From contig CAJOIF010000003.1 of the NCBI GenBank assembly GCA_905234765.1, positions 23,933-87,932 on the forward strand: 64,000 nt of DNA. Direction: 5' to 3'. Source of the stretch: an uncultured Bacteroidales bacterium. Lineage in GTDB: Bacteria > Bacteroidota > Bacteroidia > Bacteroidales > F082. Each line of letters starts with the position of its first letter. The stretch's first letter is position 1. Shown here piece by piece: positions 46,101-52,916 of this stretch. Under the pieces are notes generated by a model, which was given only the letters and a program-made list of their open reading frames with translations, did no database searches and was not told the origin of the DNA. The translations under genes and the position numbers were made by a program.

Positions 46101-47293
46101 ACCAGCCCGTGACCATCTATGTGCGTCTGGTTGAAGGTCTCGAAATCGGCAGCTACGAAGGCGCCATCACCCACGAAGGCGGCAACGCCACCACTAACGT
46201 CAACGTGGCTGGTACCATCCACAGCGAAGACGAGCCTATGATGGAAGCCTTGATGCCGCTCTACATCCAAGGCAACAACGGTTCCAACAACAACCGCGTG
46301 CCGATGGCTGCCCCTGTGCAGTTTGCCAACCTCCAGCCTAACGCCACCTACCGTTATACCAACCAATTTGTCGTTGGTGATGATGGTCCAGAGACCGCTG
46401 GCGCAGGCAATGTGATTTATGCCGATCCAGAAGGCTTCTATCGCAGCACCAGCCCGAGTCTGGCTACTGAAGGCGGCTATGGCGAGTTCACCACCGACGA
46501 GGATGGCTACGCCGTTGTATGGCTTATGAATGAGCCTACGGCCAATGCCCGCTTCACGCCCGGCAACCATGTCTATATGCGCGTCCGCCTCAATGATGGT
46601 AACGACGGCACTGAAGTTGCTCAAATATTCACCTCCGAAGACTATGCCACCGTGCTCAACTTCGGCAACGAAAACGACGAATACAGCGGCTCGGCTTTCT
46701 ACGTGAAGAGCAACGAGGCTCCCATGAGTTTCGCCTTCATGTATAGCGACTACGAAGACGAGCGTCCTGCATACGGCACCAGCATCGAAAGCATTGGCGT
46801 GGACTTTGGCAGCATCAACCAATATGCCAACTTCTACAAGGAACTGGTAGCTGGCAATGATGGCTGGTTTGGCGGCATTCTGCCCAACGACAACGAGACG
46901 GGTATCACCTACATCGTCACGTCTTCCTTCGACTTCCTGACCATCAACGAATACGCCTCCGAAAACGGCCAATGGGCTCCTGAAGCCAACACCGTCAACC
47001 CGACCAACGGCCTCGACGAGCCTATCTTCATCGACCTCACCGACGATGGCGTGAACGAAGTTGTTGTCACCAATGTGAAAGTGTGGAGTGACAGTCACGC
47101 CTTCGTCATCGAAAATGGCGACGACTGCCGTTACACGATGAACGTAATCAACATGCTGGGTCAGAACTTGATGAGCGAGAAGATTGCGGCAGGCAGCACC
47201 GTGCGTGTCAGCCACCACCTCGTTCCAGGCATCTACATCGTCAATTTGCAGAACAACCAGAACAAGGTTGCCGTCAAGGTGATGGTGAAGTAA
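40127..47293 (+). CDS. giant modular T9SS cell-surface protein (2388 residues)
   Basis: A signal peptide ends LVWGQ. From about residue 185 the protein is built of duplicated modules. CHB_HEX_C-type beta-sandwiches (PTFSP.GGTY...T.GATIHYTTNGTDPTES) begin near 185, 565, 1138 and 1678. OB-fold-like domains (LANNEYALVQGIVTFIDGRN) begin near 268 and 645. Ig-like domains of the form P..L.GF.Y..G.GPS begin near 450, 835, 1381 and 1918. Paired domains starting YVRI.D.S.L.. lie near 965 and 1500, and choice-of-anchor J domains (FNQDWE...GWEVDDI) near 1222 and 1762. A Pro/Thr linker lies near 948-962. The C-terminus is a T9SS sorting domain (YTMNVINMLGQNL, GIYIVNLQNN). It has no recognised catalytic site; adhesion or carbohydrate binding is likely. 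Confidence 0.93.
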   Translation: MKQKLTFLITAFMLMMTSLVWGQTRDEVVTYTLDGTVTDGTNGYATESEITQDGMTWMVMGNTTMNPWRIGGKSLTNENRPIYSTSTISDDVTKIVLTHGTASNVTVNSITLVVSPNSDFSNPTSTMTGDFVESSTTTFTRPAAISWAGMYYKIVYNLTITATSNKFLQFYSAEFYKEQGGGSQPTVATPTFSPVGGTYFDTQSVSISCTTEGATIHYTTNGTDPTESSATYYNPLDINETTTVKAKAFKSGYTASNVATATYTFPTLITIAEAKALANNEYALVQGIVTFIDGRNVYVQDATAGIDLYFNANASDLNLGDEVKAYGKKTVYNGLIELTGINQSSSAFAVVSTGNTLPLAVKTIAEIIAGGDDALQSTRVKIESATIGAINTSGNTSLTQGENSINIYKVPELTGIEENDEVDVIGVVGYYNSAQIRVANASDVTLSYTPDPQLVVNPTQLNGFQYTYGAGPSQAMTFTVSGNDLSGDVTLTAPENFELCQSRNNGYFDSAILSPVNGTLAETTINVRLKSELEVGNYNGDLTITCGTLSQTIALSGTVSAQPMAEAPTFSPAAGSFLIEQEVTLSCTTDGAVIYYTTDGTEPTESSNEYTDPITVSTTTTIKAIAVADGYQNSTVAQATYTIYEPITIASARALANNEYACVEGTVIFVDGRNVYIQDATAGIDLYLNSNTVPSTLAVGNGVRAYGKRTSYNGLVELTAINGSNENEFTVISHNNTLPLDVRTIAEINSDYSGSNMLQATRVKIENAVIGAINPSSTTIISQEDNNLNVYHIPTVEGMIQGDWVTITGVIGCYNAPQLLVASATDIQYTHRPVLTANPTTLDGFTYEFENGGPSEIASFVLAGDYLIDNVSVFPSESFEVSTFAGENFHAENPAMIYIPNSGHFYNISIFVRMKAGLEGGTYNEQIAVVSEDADTLYVNVNGTVTGGTPTPPTPPTPPTPGNGNYVRISDLSSLAEGNYVVFAARFDDNATDYYAMTAASSGKPEGVLFTSATADENEVLPASIVDEEDNYYWIVGVTANGYTFTNANGELIGYTSSTNFATGGDNTEWSITIQTSEAGAMVPNYTGFVVNNVNNAVRAFALNNNHNFGPYHTQNMASENYNFFLDIFLKTEGGDPPTPIVAAPTFTPAAGTYYEAQTVSIACTTDGASIYYTLDGTEPDENSTLYSAPLTIDATTTVKAIAMKEGYNNSAVAEATYTIQLGFVTIFNQDWEGEMNGWTFVDVEGEAQWSVATYQGNHYAYANGYNHGANEDWCISPAFNLNAYDNPTLSFRTAKNYTGNDLEVYFSNDYDGSDPTNATWQLLVCPLSSGGWTWVESGDISLSTFSGTECYIGFKYTCEESSAAGWEVDDIVLIGQTSEAVVTVTPLTLTGFSYIEGNGPSAEQSFTVSGLNLSSNITIDEATDFEISLESGDDFTAQSTLTLTPIGGNVEETTIYVRMKAGLAVGDYNDEDITLACADVDDIDVTCSGTVSEQPVPGGDYVRIFDASQLVAGNRVILAARYNETADAYLAMTNTLTSGKLGVTEFTSAMNGDDEIIPTDIMADEDSYYWTVDITSDGYTFTNANGNVIGYGNSGTNFVMDSEKTVWTIVTGTSEESALVPNYTGFNITNATTTNRGMALRVTTDNSVVGAYATSNMNNGEYNFFLDIFMQGEGGVPPTPTVAAPTFNPAGGTYYETQDVVISCTTDGATIYYNLVSENGPWDVYEGAITVDESMTIWAYASKEGYNDSPVVNATYIIQNDIVIIFNQDWEDDWHGWTEYCESGDSLWRIASYQGNHYAYANGYNHEPTVDWLISPAFDLDSYSDVVLTFRTAQNYTGPALELLFSNDYDGQDPTQATWQQLEFEASQGSWNWVESGDISLDAFNGTNCYIAYRYTSNDEAAGWEVDDIMLASGSAIPTPTLTATPNTINGLDYLEGEGPSDSQSYTLTGANLEGEGNITVTASESFEISLDDEDFFETLEIPYADGQLVDQPVTIYVRLVEGLEIGSYEGAITHEGGNATTNVNVAGTIHSEDEPMMEALMPLYIQGNNGSNNNRVPMAAPVQFANLQPNATYRYTNQFVVGDDGPETAGAGNVIYADPEGFYRSTSPSLATEGGYGEFTTDEDGYAVVWLMNEPTANARFTPGNHVYMRVRLNDGNDGTEVAQIFTSEDYATVLNFGNENDEYSGSAFYVKSNEAPMSFAFMYSDYEDERPAYGTSIESIGVDFGSINQYANFYKELVAGNDGWFGGILPNDNETGITYIVTSSFDFLTINEYASENGQWAPEANTVNPTNGLDEPIFIDLTDDGVNEVVVTNVKVWSDSHAFVIENGDDCRYTMNVINMLGQNLMSEKIAAGSTVRVSHHLVPGIYIVNLQNNQNKVAVKVMVK

Positions 47294-47317
47294 GCCCTTC
47301 CCTTTCAGGGAAAAAGA

Positions 47318-47351
47318 AAAGTCCGGGAGCTAAGCTCTCGGACTTTTTCTT
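47318..47351 (+). terminator. intrinsic terminator of the giant T9SS gene
   Basis: AAAGTCCGGGAGC (47318-47330) pairs with GCTCTCGGACTTT (47334-47346) across a TAA loop, with one G-T wobble. A T-rich run follows. It lies 25 bp after the stop and may also end the convergent YegP-like gene. Confidence 0.88.
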
Positions 47352-47368
47352 TGAATAAAACTAAATGT

Positions 47369-47701
47369 TTATTCCGTCATGTCAACGATTTGGGCATCCT
47401 TGGCGTTGTTCATCACCGAGGCGATGCCGTTGTTCATGTTGGTCTCGTTGGCATACATCTGGCTCGAACCGATGATTTGGCCGTTGGTGGCTATCAGGTT
47501 GAAGAAAGGCTTGCCGTTTGAGGCAACTTTCTTATCGAAGCGTTTCTCGTCCTGGCTGTTCTTTTTGACAGATTCCACGCCGTTGAGGCAGGAAGCCTTA
47601 GTCTTGTAGCCCTCGCTGGTAAGGATGACTTGGCCGTTGGTGGCCTTCAGGTTGAACTGGAACTCGCCGTTCTTCCTGGTAGTGATTTCAAATTTTCCCA
47701 T
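47369..47701 (-). CDS. YegP/DUF1508 protein with two tandem domains
   Basis: The 110-residue cytoplasmic protein consists of two DUF1508 units. Unit one has FEITTRKNGEFQFNLKATNGQVILTSEGYKTKASCLNGVESV. Unit two has FDKKVASNGKPFFNLIATNGQIIGSSQMYANETNMNNGIASV. The shared pattern is G.F.FNL.ATNGQ.I..S..Y. The exact role is unknown; E. coli YegP has the same duplicated build. It has its own promoter box 32 bp upstream and converges on the giant T9SS gene. Confidence 0.93.
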   Translation of the reverse strand: MGKFEITTRKNGEFQFNLKATNGQVILTSEGYKTKASCLNGVESVKKNSQDEKRFDKKVASNGKPFFNLIATNGQIIGSSQMYANETNMNNGIASVMNNAKDAQIVDMTE

Positions 47702-47733
47702 GTTATTCTTGTTTTAGAGGTTGGTTTCGGCTG

Positions 47734-47762
47734 CAAATATACATTTTTTGTTGGATTTGCAA
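47734..47762 (-). promoter_or_regulatory. promoter of the YegP-like gene
   Basis: On the minus strand TTG (47762-47760) is followed after 18 bases by TATATTTG (47741-47734), 32 bp before the ATG. Confidence 0.65.
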
Positions 47763-47823
47763 GGGGAAAACGAAAAAAAAGCGAAAGCAGCGCCTTTAAC
47801 CGCAAAATTTGCAGCTTAACGGC

Positions 47824-48390
47824 CTAAACTCCAAACACCGCCTCAAACATCCGCCGATAAGCTTCCACTTTTTTGTCGAAAGCCAAGGGATAAGCCCTTG
47901 AGGATGAAGGTAAACGATACAATGTCAAACCCTCTCGCAGGGTAATTTGACTGTTGGGCGAAGGGATTGAATCGGTCTTGTAATAGGCGCAGACTTCGGT
48001 GGTGGCTTTCTCGCCTGTGGTGGCGATGGCGTGGCATTGGGGCATTTGCACCAAAAGTGCCTCAATGTCAGTGTGTTCAACGATTTCCAAGAAGGCATCG
48101 GAGGCATTGTCTTTCAGCCGATTGACCGCCGTGGCCGTATCGAAGAAGGCAATGCCTTTCTCGTCCAGGAATGTGACGATTTCGTTCATTTTGAAGCGTT
48201 TATGCTCCAAATCCACGAAATGGTTGCGGTCGCCGAACCAGATTTGCCCCTCAATGCGCCAGTGGTCGTTGATGAAATTGGGGTAGAAAAAGTCCATGCA
48301 CCAGCGTTTTTTCGGCGGCGGGAAACTGCCCAAAAACAGCACCTTGGCATTGGACGGCAAAAACGGCCTTAATGGATGGTGTTCAATCAT
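47824..48390 (-). CDS. uracil-DNA glycosylase-superfamily protein
   Basis: The 188-residue protein carries a UDG-like first motif (VLFLGSFPPPKKRWCMDFFYPN) and a mid-strand GIAFFDTATAVNRL. The fourth-motif region is LYRLPSSSRAY, where His-containing motifs usually end the active site. Family members remove uracil or other damaged bases; a related Bacteroidota subfamily of this size exists, as I recall. The usual catalytic residues are not obvious, so enzymatic activity is uncertain. The gene begins 11 bp downstream of the six-unit 23-bp repeat array. No promoter box was found there. Confidence 0.7.
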   Translation of the reverse strand: MIEHHPLRPFLPSNAKVLFLGSFPPPKKRWCMDFFYPNFINDHWRIEGQIWFGDRNHFVDLEHKRFKMNEIVTFLDEKGIAFFDTATAVNRLKDNASDAFLEIVEHTDIEALLVQMPQCHAIATTGEKATTEVCAYYKTDSIPSPNSQITLREGLTLYRLPSSSRAYPLAFDKKVEAYRRMFEAVFGV

Positions 48391-48400
48391 TTAGAAGTGG

Positions 48401-48538
48401 TTTGTTCGGTGTTTTAGCGGTAATTTGTTCGGCGTTTTCGACACATTTTGTTCGGTCTTTTAGCGGTAATTTGTTCGGTGTTTTCGACACGTTTTGTTCG
48501 GTGTTTTAGAGGTAATTTATTCGGTATTTTCGACATAG
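48401..48538. repeat. six-copy 23-bp tandem array
   Basis: TTTGTTCGG or TTTATTCGG starts at 48401, 48424, 48447, 48470, 48493 and 48516, exactly 23 bp apart. Two unit types alternate: one ends GTTTTAGCGGTAA, the other GTTTTCGACACA. The higher-order period is therefore 46 bp, three times over. The array fills the gap between the AAA ATPase stop (48607) and the UDG-like ATG (48390). There are no unique spacers. Confidence 0.93.
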
Positions 48539-48606
48539 GGTTGATTTTCTCCCTTTGCGGCCAATAATCCGCAGAATTTGTGGATAAACTGCAAAATTTG
48601 GGCTTA

Positions 48607-49911
48607 TCAACCTCCAGAAAAATAAGCCTCAACCGCATATAGCGGAATATTCTCCATCCAGCCTTGATCAATGTATGGTTTCATGCTGCAACGCAAGCCT
48701 TTAAGGTTCAACTCCTTGAAGTCCTCTTTGATAAAGGTGGACAGCGACTTTGACTTGACATTCTCTTCCGCTTTCACTTCTGTTGGAACGATTCTTTCTG
48801 GAGTTTGCACCAAGAAATCAACCTCTTGCGTAGAGTTGTCTTTACTGTAATAATAGACTGGAAGGTTTTGTTTGGCGGTCAATTGCTGCAACACATAATT
48901 CTCTGCAAAGGCGCCCTTGAATTCAACGAAGGCTTTGCTTCCCAAAAGAATGTCGGCAGGCTTGGTCTCACAAAGTGTGGCCAACAAACCGCAATCCAAC
49001 AAATAGGTTTTGAACGCCGAAGCATCCGCATAAAACTTCAATGGTTGGCGCGGCATATTGCAACGGTTCACACGAATGACCAAGCCCGCATCCACAAGCC
49101 ATTGCAGGGCTTCCTCAAACTGGGCCGCCCTCGCCCCTTTTTTGACAAGCCCAAAAATGAATTTCTTGTTTTCTTTGGCCAACTGCGCCGGAATGCTGTC
49201 CCACACCATTCGAATATGCCTGACCATGGTTTTCGTGTGCTTGGCAAAGTCCATGTAATAAGACTCAAGGATTTCGCCATGTATCTTCCTGACCAATTTC
49301 GGGTCGTGGTTTTGCAGCCAATTTGCCACGGCTTCAGGCATACCTCCCGTAAAAAAATACTGCCGCAACTTGTCAGTGCATTCATCGTTAAGCAAACGCA
49401 TGGTTTCGTAATCAAGATTATCGATGGCTTCTGCAAGCTGTTCCCTTCCCGACGCAATCAGGAACTCGGAAAAAGTCATGGGAAACATCCTCATAGTGTT
49501 CACTTTACCCACCGGAAAAGACTCGTCTTCTTTGAGTGAAATGCCAAGCAACGAACCCGCCACAACCACATGGAGCTCCCGCATATCCTCGTAAAAATAT
49601 TTCAAACTGGCAATACCGTTGTGAATTTTCTGAATCTCATCAAGAAAAAGCAATGTTTTTCCTGGCGTGATTTTCTGTCCAGTATGAACGCCAATCTGAT
49701 ATATGATACGACCAATGTCAAAATCCGTGAACAGGTTCGCCATAAACTCGTTATTATGGCAATTGACATAGACCATATTGCCGAACTCCTGTGCGCCAAA
49801 TTGCTTCAATATATAGGTCTTCCCCACCTGTCTGGCTCCAAGGAGCATCAAAGGCTTTCTATCAGCACTATTCTTCCACTCCAAAAGTTGATTGTAAATT
49901 ACTCTTTCCAT
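48607..49911 (-). CDS. AAA+ ATPase with DUF4143 C-terminal domain, copy 1
   Basis: The 434-residue protein has Walker A LLGARQVGKTYILKQFG (about residues 23-39), Walker B LLFLDEIQKI, an arginine-bearing MRMFPMTFSEFL segment, and a C-terminal DUF4143 region resembling a PD-(D/E)XK nuclease fold (SKAFVEFKGAFAENYVLQQL, YYSKDNSTQEVDFLVQ, VPTEVKAEENVKSKSL). This widespread family has many copies per genome and no settled function. Defence, toxin-like and DNA-handling roles have been suggested. The promoter is embedded in a 32-bp repeat array, and a 23-bp array follows the stop. Confidence 0.9.
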   Translation of the reverse strand: MERVIYNQLLEWKNSADRKPLMLLGARQVGKTYILKQFGAQEFGNMVYVNCHNNEFMANLFTDFDIGRIIYQIGVHTGQKITPGKTLLFLDEIQKIHNGIASLKYFYEDMRELHVVVAGSLLGISLKEDESFPVGKVNTMRMFPMTFSEFLIASGREQLAEAIDNLDYETMRLLNDECTDKLRQYFFTGGMPEAVANWLQNHDPKLVRKIHGEILESYYMDFAKHTKTMVRHIRMVWDSIPAQLAKENKKFIFGLVKKGARAAQFEEALQWLVDAGLVIRVNRCNMPRQPLKFYADASAFKTYLLDCGLLATLCETKPADILLGSKAFVEFKGAFAENYVLQQLTAKQNLPVYYYSKDNSTQEVDFLVQTPERIVPTEVKAEENVKSKSLSTFIKEDFKELNLKGLRCSMKPYIDQGWMENIPLYAVEAYFSGG

Positions 49912-49935
49912 GTATTTTACATTTTAATTCCGACG

Positions 49936-49967
49936 CAAAAATACAATTTTATGAGGGAATAATTCAA
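49936..49967 (-). promoter_or_regulatory. promoter of AAA/DUF4143 copy 1, overlapped by a repeat
   Basis: On the minus strand TTG (49967-49965), 21 bases, then TATTTTTG (49943-49936). The spacer between the two elements is almost exactly the first 22-bp repeat unit (49943-49964). A protein bound to the repeat would block the promoter. Confidence 0.7.
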
Positions 49968-50058
49968 AAAAATTACAATTTTATGAGGGAATAATTTTAA
50001 AAAATGACATTTTTATGAGGTAATAATTTCAAAAAACTACATTTTTATGCGGGAATCC
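49943..50058. repeat. four direct repeats with a 32-bp period upstream of the AAA/DUF4143 gene
   Basis: Copies of A-C-A-(A/T)-TTTTATG-(A/C)-GGGAATAATT, with small variations, start at 49943, 49975, 50007 and 50039. The 22-bp units are separated by A-rich 10-bp linkers, giving an exact 32-bp period, about three helical turns. The first unit lies in the promoter; the last touches the end of the MATE gene. Confidence 0.93.
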
Positions 50059-50062
50059 ATCT

Positions 50063-51391
50063 TTATATCTTCTTCCTCCCCCAGTCCGCCTTCCAAATGT
50101 AAACCAACGAAATCAGCCCGATGGCAATATTGTAGACCCACTCGGCGGTCCAAACACCGGCGATGGTGGAGGTCTTGGTCATGAGGAAGACATAGACGAT
50201 GTAAGCTATGAGGATGCCGAACTCCAAGGCCATGGCCGCCGAAGTGTTGCCCGTGCCCGAGACGGCCTCGAAGAAAGTCATGGAAAAGGCTCCCAACAGC
50301 GTGGCCACACAAATCACATAGACCGAAGGGATGGCGGCCTGAGCCAAAGCGGTGTCGTCCGTGTAAATATGCAGAACTAAATGTGGAATGACCGCCACCA
50401 CCGCAACCAAAACGGCACTGCACAAGAAGCTGTTTTTCACCACCTTCCAGACGGTCGACATCACTTCATTGCTCTTACCCTCGCCGATGATACGGCTTGT
50501 CAGCGTGTTGGCGGTCGCGGCGAAAGCAATGCCAGGGATAATGAGTATCATATAGGTGCTGCGCACCACTGACGATACGCCGATGGCGGTCTCGCCCATC
50601 TTCTCAATCATAACGAAGAAGATGAACCACGCACCAAAAGAGAACAGACGCTGAATCATGCTCGGGAAAGCCACTTTCAGCAGGTCGGCCAAGAGTTGCG
50701 GCTCTTTCTTGTGCCAACGGAACATGCCATATTCCTCGTGCGGTATCTTGATGTATGTGTAAATCCAGAAAAAGCAGAACGCCGTGATTTCTGCCATCAG
50801 CGAGGCCAAGGCCGCACCACCAATGCCCATCTCGGGAAGGCCTGCGTTGCCGAAAACCAAGGCCCAGTCGAAGAAGATGTTGACCACAGCCATGATGATG
50901 GTCGAGAAGGTGATGACTTGCGTGCTGCTGATGCCGACATAGAACGAGCGAAACAGGAAGTTGAACACCACGAAGAAGATGCCGAACTGCCTGAACCTCA
51001 AATACTCATTCGCCGCCACATAGATGTTCGGCGAGTCGATGATGACCTCCAGGAGGCGATGGCTGAAAAAGAACAGGATACAAAACAACAGAACGCCCAA
51101 AGCCAACACGAAATGCGCCCCATGCTGAAACACCACGCCAATGCGCTTGTAGTCGCCCTCACCGTAACGCCGCGCAATGAAAATCTGTATGCCCACGGCA
51201 AAACCCATCGCCAAGGTAGTAAAGACAAAGTAATACAGCCCCGCCATCATCGAAGCACTCAACTCGTTGGTACCAAGGTGGCCGAGGAAAGCAGTGTCGG
51301 TGAAGGTGATGATGGTCTGTGCCAGGTTACCCAGCATGATGGGGTATGCGATGCGCCAGATTTCCTTGTTGGTGACGGTGGATTTAATCAT
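50063..51391 (-). CDS. MATE-family multidrug efflux transporter
   Basis: The 442-residue membrane protein starts at the ATG at 51391 (MIKSTVTNKEIWRIAYPIMLGNLAQTI). The longer frame lies upstream of the promoter box. Twelve hydrophobic segments fit the MATE fold. Typical phrases are AFLGHLGTNELSASMMAGL near residues 36-54 and the second-half counterpart beginning LFSFGAWFIFF...IGVSSVVRST. Such pumps export cationic drugs or metabolites using Na+ or H+. The ATG comes only 4 bp after a -7 box, and the gene lies 16 bp after nnr. Confidence 0.92.
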   Translation of the reverse strand: MIKSTVTNKEIWRIAYPIMLGNLAQTIITFTDTAFLGHLGTNELSASMMAGLYYFVFTTLAMGFAVGIQIFIARRYGEGDYKRIGVVFQHGAHFVLALGVLLFCILFFFSHRLLEVIIDSPNIYVAANEYLRFRQFGIFFVVFNFLFRSFYVGISSTQVITFSTIIMAVVNIFFDWALVFGNAGLPEMGIGGAALASLMAEITAFCFFWIYTYIKIPHEEYGMFRWHKKEPQLLADLLKVAFPSMIQRLFSFGAWFIFFVMIEKMGETAIGVSSVVRSTYMILIIPGIAFAATANTLTSRIIGEGKSNEVMSTVWKVVKNSFLCSAVLVAVVAVIPHLVLHIYTDDTALAQAAIPSVYVICVATLLGAFSMTFFEAVSGTGNTSAAMALEFGILIAYIVYVFLMTKTSTIAGVWTAEWVYNIAIGLISLVYIWKADWGRKKI

Positions 51392-51395
51392 GCTG

Positions 51396-51403
51396 CAAAG
51401 GTA
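51396..51403 (-). promoter_or_regulatory. -7 box for the MATE gene, abutting its ATG
   Basis: CAAAGGTA reads TACCTTTG on the minus strand, matching TAnnTTTG. Only four bases separate it from the ATG at 51391, implying a leaderless or nearly leaderless transcript. Confidence 0.55.
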
Positions 51404-51407
51404 GGAA

Positions 51408-52916
51408 TTATTTCGCACGGAGCGCAGCGAAGGCCTTCCCCAAATGCTCGGTGATGTCGGAAGCTATCAAGGCCTCCTGCCCTATCTCGTCAGCGGCGAG
51501 GTCGCCGGCGAGACCGTGGAGATAAACACCCAAGACGGCAGCCTCCTCGGGCGAATAGCGTTGCGCCAAGAGCGAAAGAATGATACCCGTCAGCACATCG
51601 CCGCTGCCCGCTGTGGCCATACCGGGATTGCCCGTGGTGTTGAAGAAGATAGTGCCATTGGGCATCGCGACGGAAGTGTGTGCGCCTTTCAGCACAACGA
51701 TGAGGTTGTTCTTCACCGAGAGTTCGCGCTGCTTTTCGAGGCGTTCAAACGAGGTCGAGGTCTTGCCCATCAGGCGCTCAAACTCCTTGGGATGTGGTGT
51801 CAAGATGGTCTTGGCGGGAAGGAATGACAACCATGTGGGATTTTCGGAGAGGATGTTCAAGGCATCGGCATCCATGACGAAGGGCACCTGCACCTCTTGA
51901 ATCAAACGTTTCAAGGCGCGGATGGTGTCGTCAGCCTTACCCAAACCAGGACCTACGCCCACTGCGGTATAGGCATCCAACTTGCCGAACATCGTGAAAC
52001 AGGTGTCGGACTCATCGCCGTCAATCATGGCCTCGGGGATAGCAGTCTGCATGGGCAGCTGCGCCACCTTGGGCAGGTGGACACTCAACAAGCCAACACC
52101 TGTGCGCAGACAAGCTTTCGCGCCTAATAAAGCCGCGCCCGTCTTGCCTTCCGAACCTGCAATCAGCAAAGCATGACCATAAGTGCCTTTGTGGGAATAC
52201 TTCGTGCGGTAGTGCAGGATGGGTTTCACCATCGCTTTGGTGGTCAGCAGGTTATTGGTCTCCACCTCTTCTAAATAGCGCGGGTGCAGGCCGATGTCCA
52301 GGACCTCAAAGCGGCCCACATACGGGTCGTTCTCGGGCAGCAGGAAAGCCAGCTTGGGGTTTTGGAACGTCAGCGTGTAGTCGGCCTTGAAAATGAAGCC
52401 CAAGGCGCTGGGTTGGTCGGCGAAGAGGCCCGAAGGAATGTCGATGGCCACACGGATGGCTTTGCTTTGGTTGAGGTAGGCAATCAAGTCGGCGGTCATG
52501 CCCTGCGGCGGACGGTTGAGACCCGAGCCAAAGATGGCGTCGACGACCACATCGTCGGCCCCGACCTTCGGGAAGTCGTCCTCGGTGAGGATGTCAAACA
52601 TCGGCACCTTGGTCTCGTTCATCAGGCGGTAGTAGTTCACCTCACAGTCGTGGCTCATGCGGTCGGAGTGGCGCACCATAAATACTTGCGAGACAATCTC
52701 TTGCCCGTTCAACATTCGGGCCACGGCCAGACCGTCGCCACCGTTGTTGCCCATACCGCAGAAGATCTTGATGGTCTTCTCGCGCGGCGCACGGCGGTAA
52801 AGCCATTCGTACACCTTGGTGGCAGCACGCTCCATCAAATCAATGGACTCGATGGGTTCGTTTTCTATCGTGTATTTATCCGCTTCGTGGATTTGCTCGA
52901 CTGATAATATCTTCAT
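51408..52916 (-). CDS. nnr: bifunctional NAD(P)H-hydrate epimerase / ADP-dependent dehydratase
   Basis: The 502-residue fused repair enzyme restores damaged NADH and NADPH hydrates. The N-terminal YjeF_N epimerase half has MGNNGGDGLAVARML and FGSGLNRPPQG. The C-terminal ribokinase-like dehydratase half has HKGTYGHALLIAGSEGKTGAALL, PFVMDADALNIL, LTPHPKEFERLMG and the catalytic GMATAGSGDVLTGII. Both activities appear intact, and the length fits the bacterial fusion. Its ATG overlaps the stop of the HAD gene upstream, so these two are translationally coupled. Confidence 0.95.
   Translation of the reverse strand: MKILSVEQIHEADKYTIENEPIESIDLMERAATKVYEWLYRRAPREKTIKIFCGMGNNGGDGLAVARMLNGQEIVSQVFMVRHSDRMSHDCEVNYYRLMNETKVPMFDILTEDDFPKVGADDVVVDAIFGSGLNRPPQGMTADLIAYLNQSKAIRVAIDIPSGLFADQPSALGFIFKADYTLTFQNPKLAFLLPENDPYVGRFEVLDIGLHPRYLEEVETNNLLTTKAMVKPILHYRTKYSHKGTYGHALLIAGSEGKTGAALLGAKACLRTGVGLLSVHLPKVAQLPMQTAIPEAMIDGDESDTCFTMFGKLDAYTAVGVGPGLGKADDTIRALKRLIQEVQVPFVMDADALNILSENPTWLSFLPAKTILTPHPKEFERLMGKTSTSFERLEKQRELSVKNNLIVVLKGAHTSVAMPNGTIFFNTTGNPGMATAGSGDVLTGIILSLLAQRYSPEEAAVLGVYLHGLAGDLAADEIGQEALIASDITEHLGKAFAALRAK

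Noticed and set aside
45956..47218. Long open frame (420 codons) on the minus strand inside the giant T9SS gene
   Set aside because: It is antisense to clearly conserved T9SS and Ig-like coding sequence. Codon bias of the real gene keeps the opposite frame open. No motif or promoter supports it. The same applies to 44330-45223 and 43355-43873.
48414..48671. Small minus-strand open frame of 85 codons over the 23-bp array
   Set aside because: Its C-terminal half is only a translation of the repeat units, and its first half lies in the ATPase coding end. It has no promoter of its own.
48401..50058. CRISPR array
   Set aside because: Both repeat arrays have short units without unique spacers of CRISPR length, and no cas gene is present.
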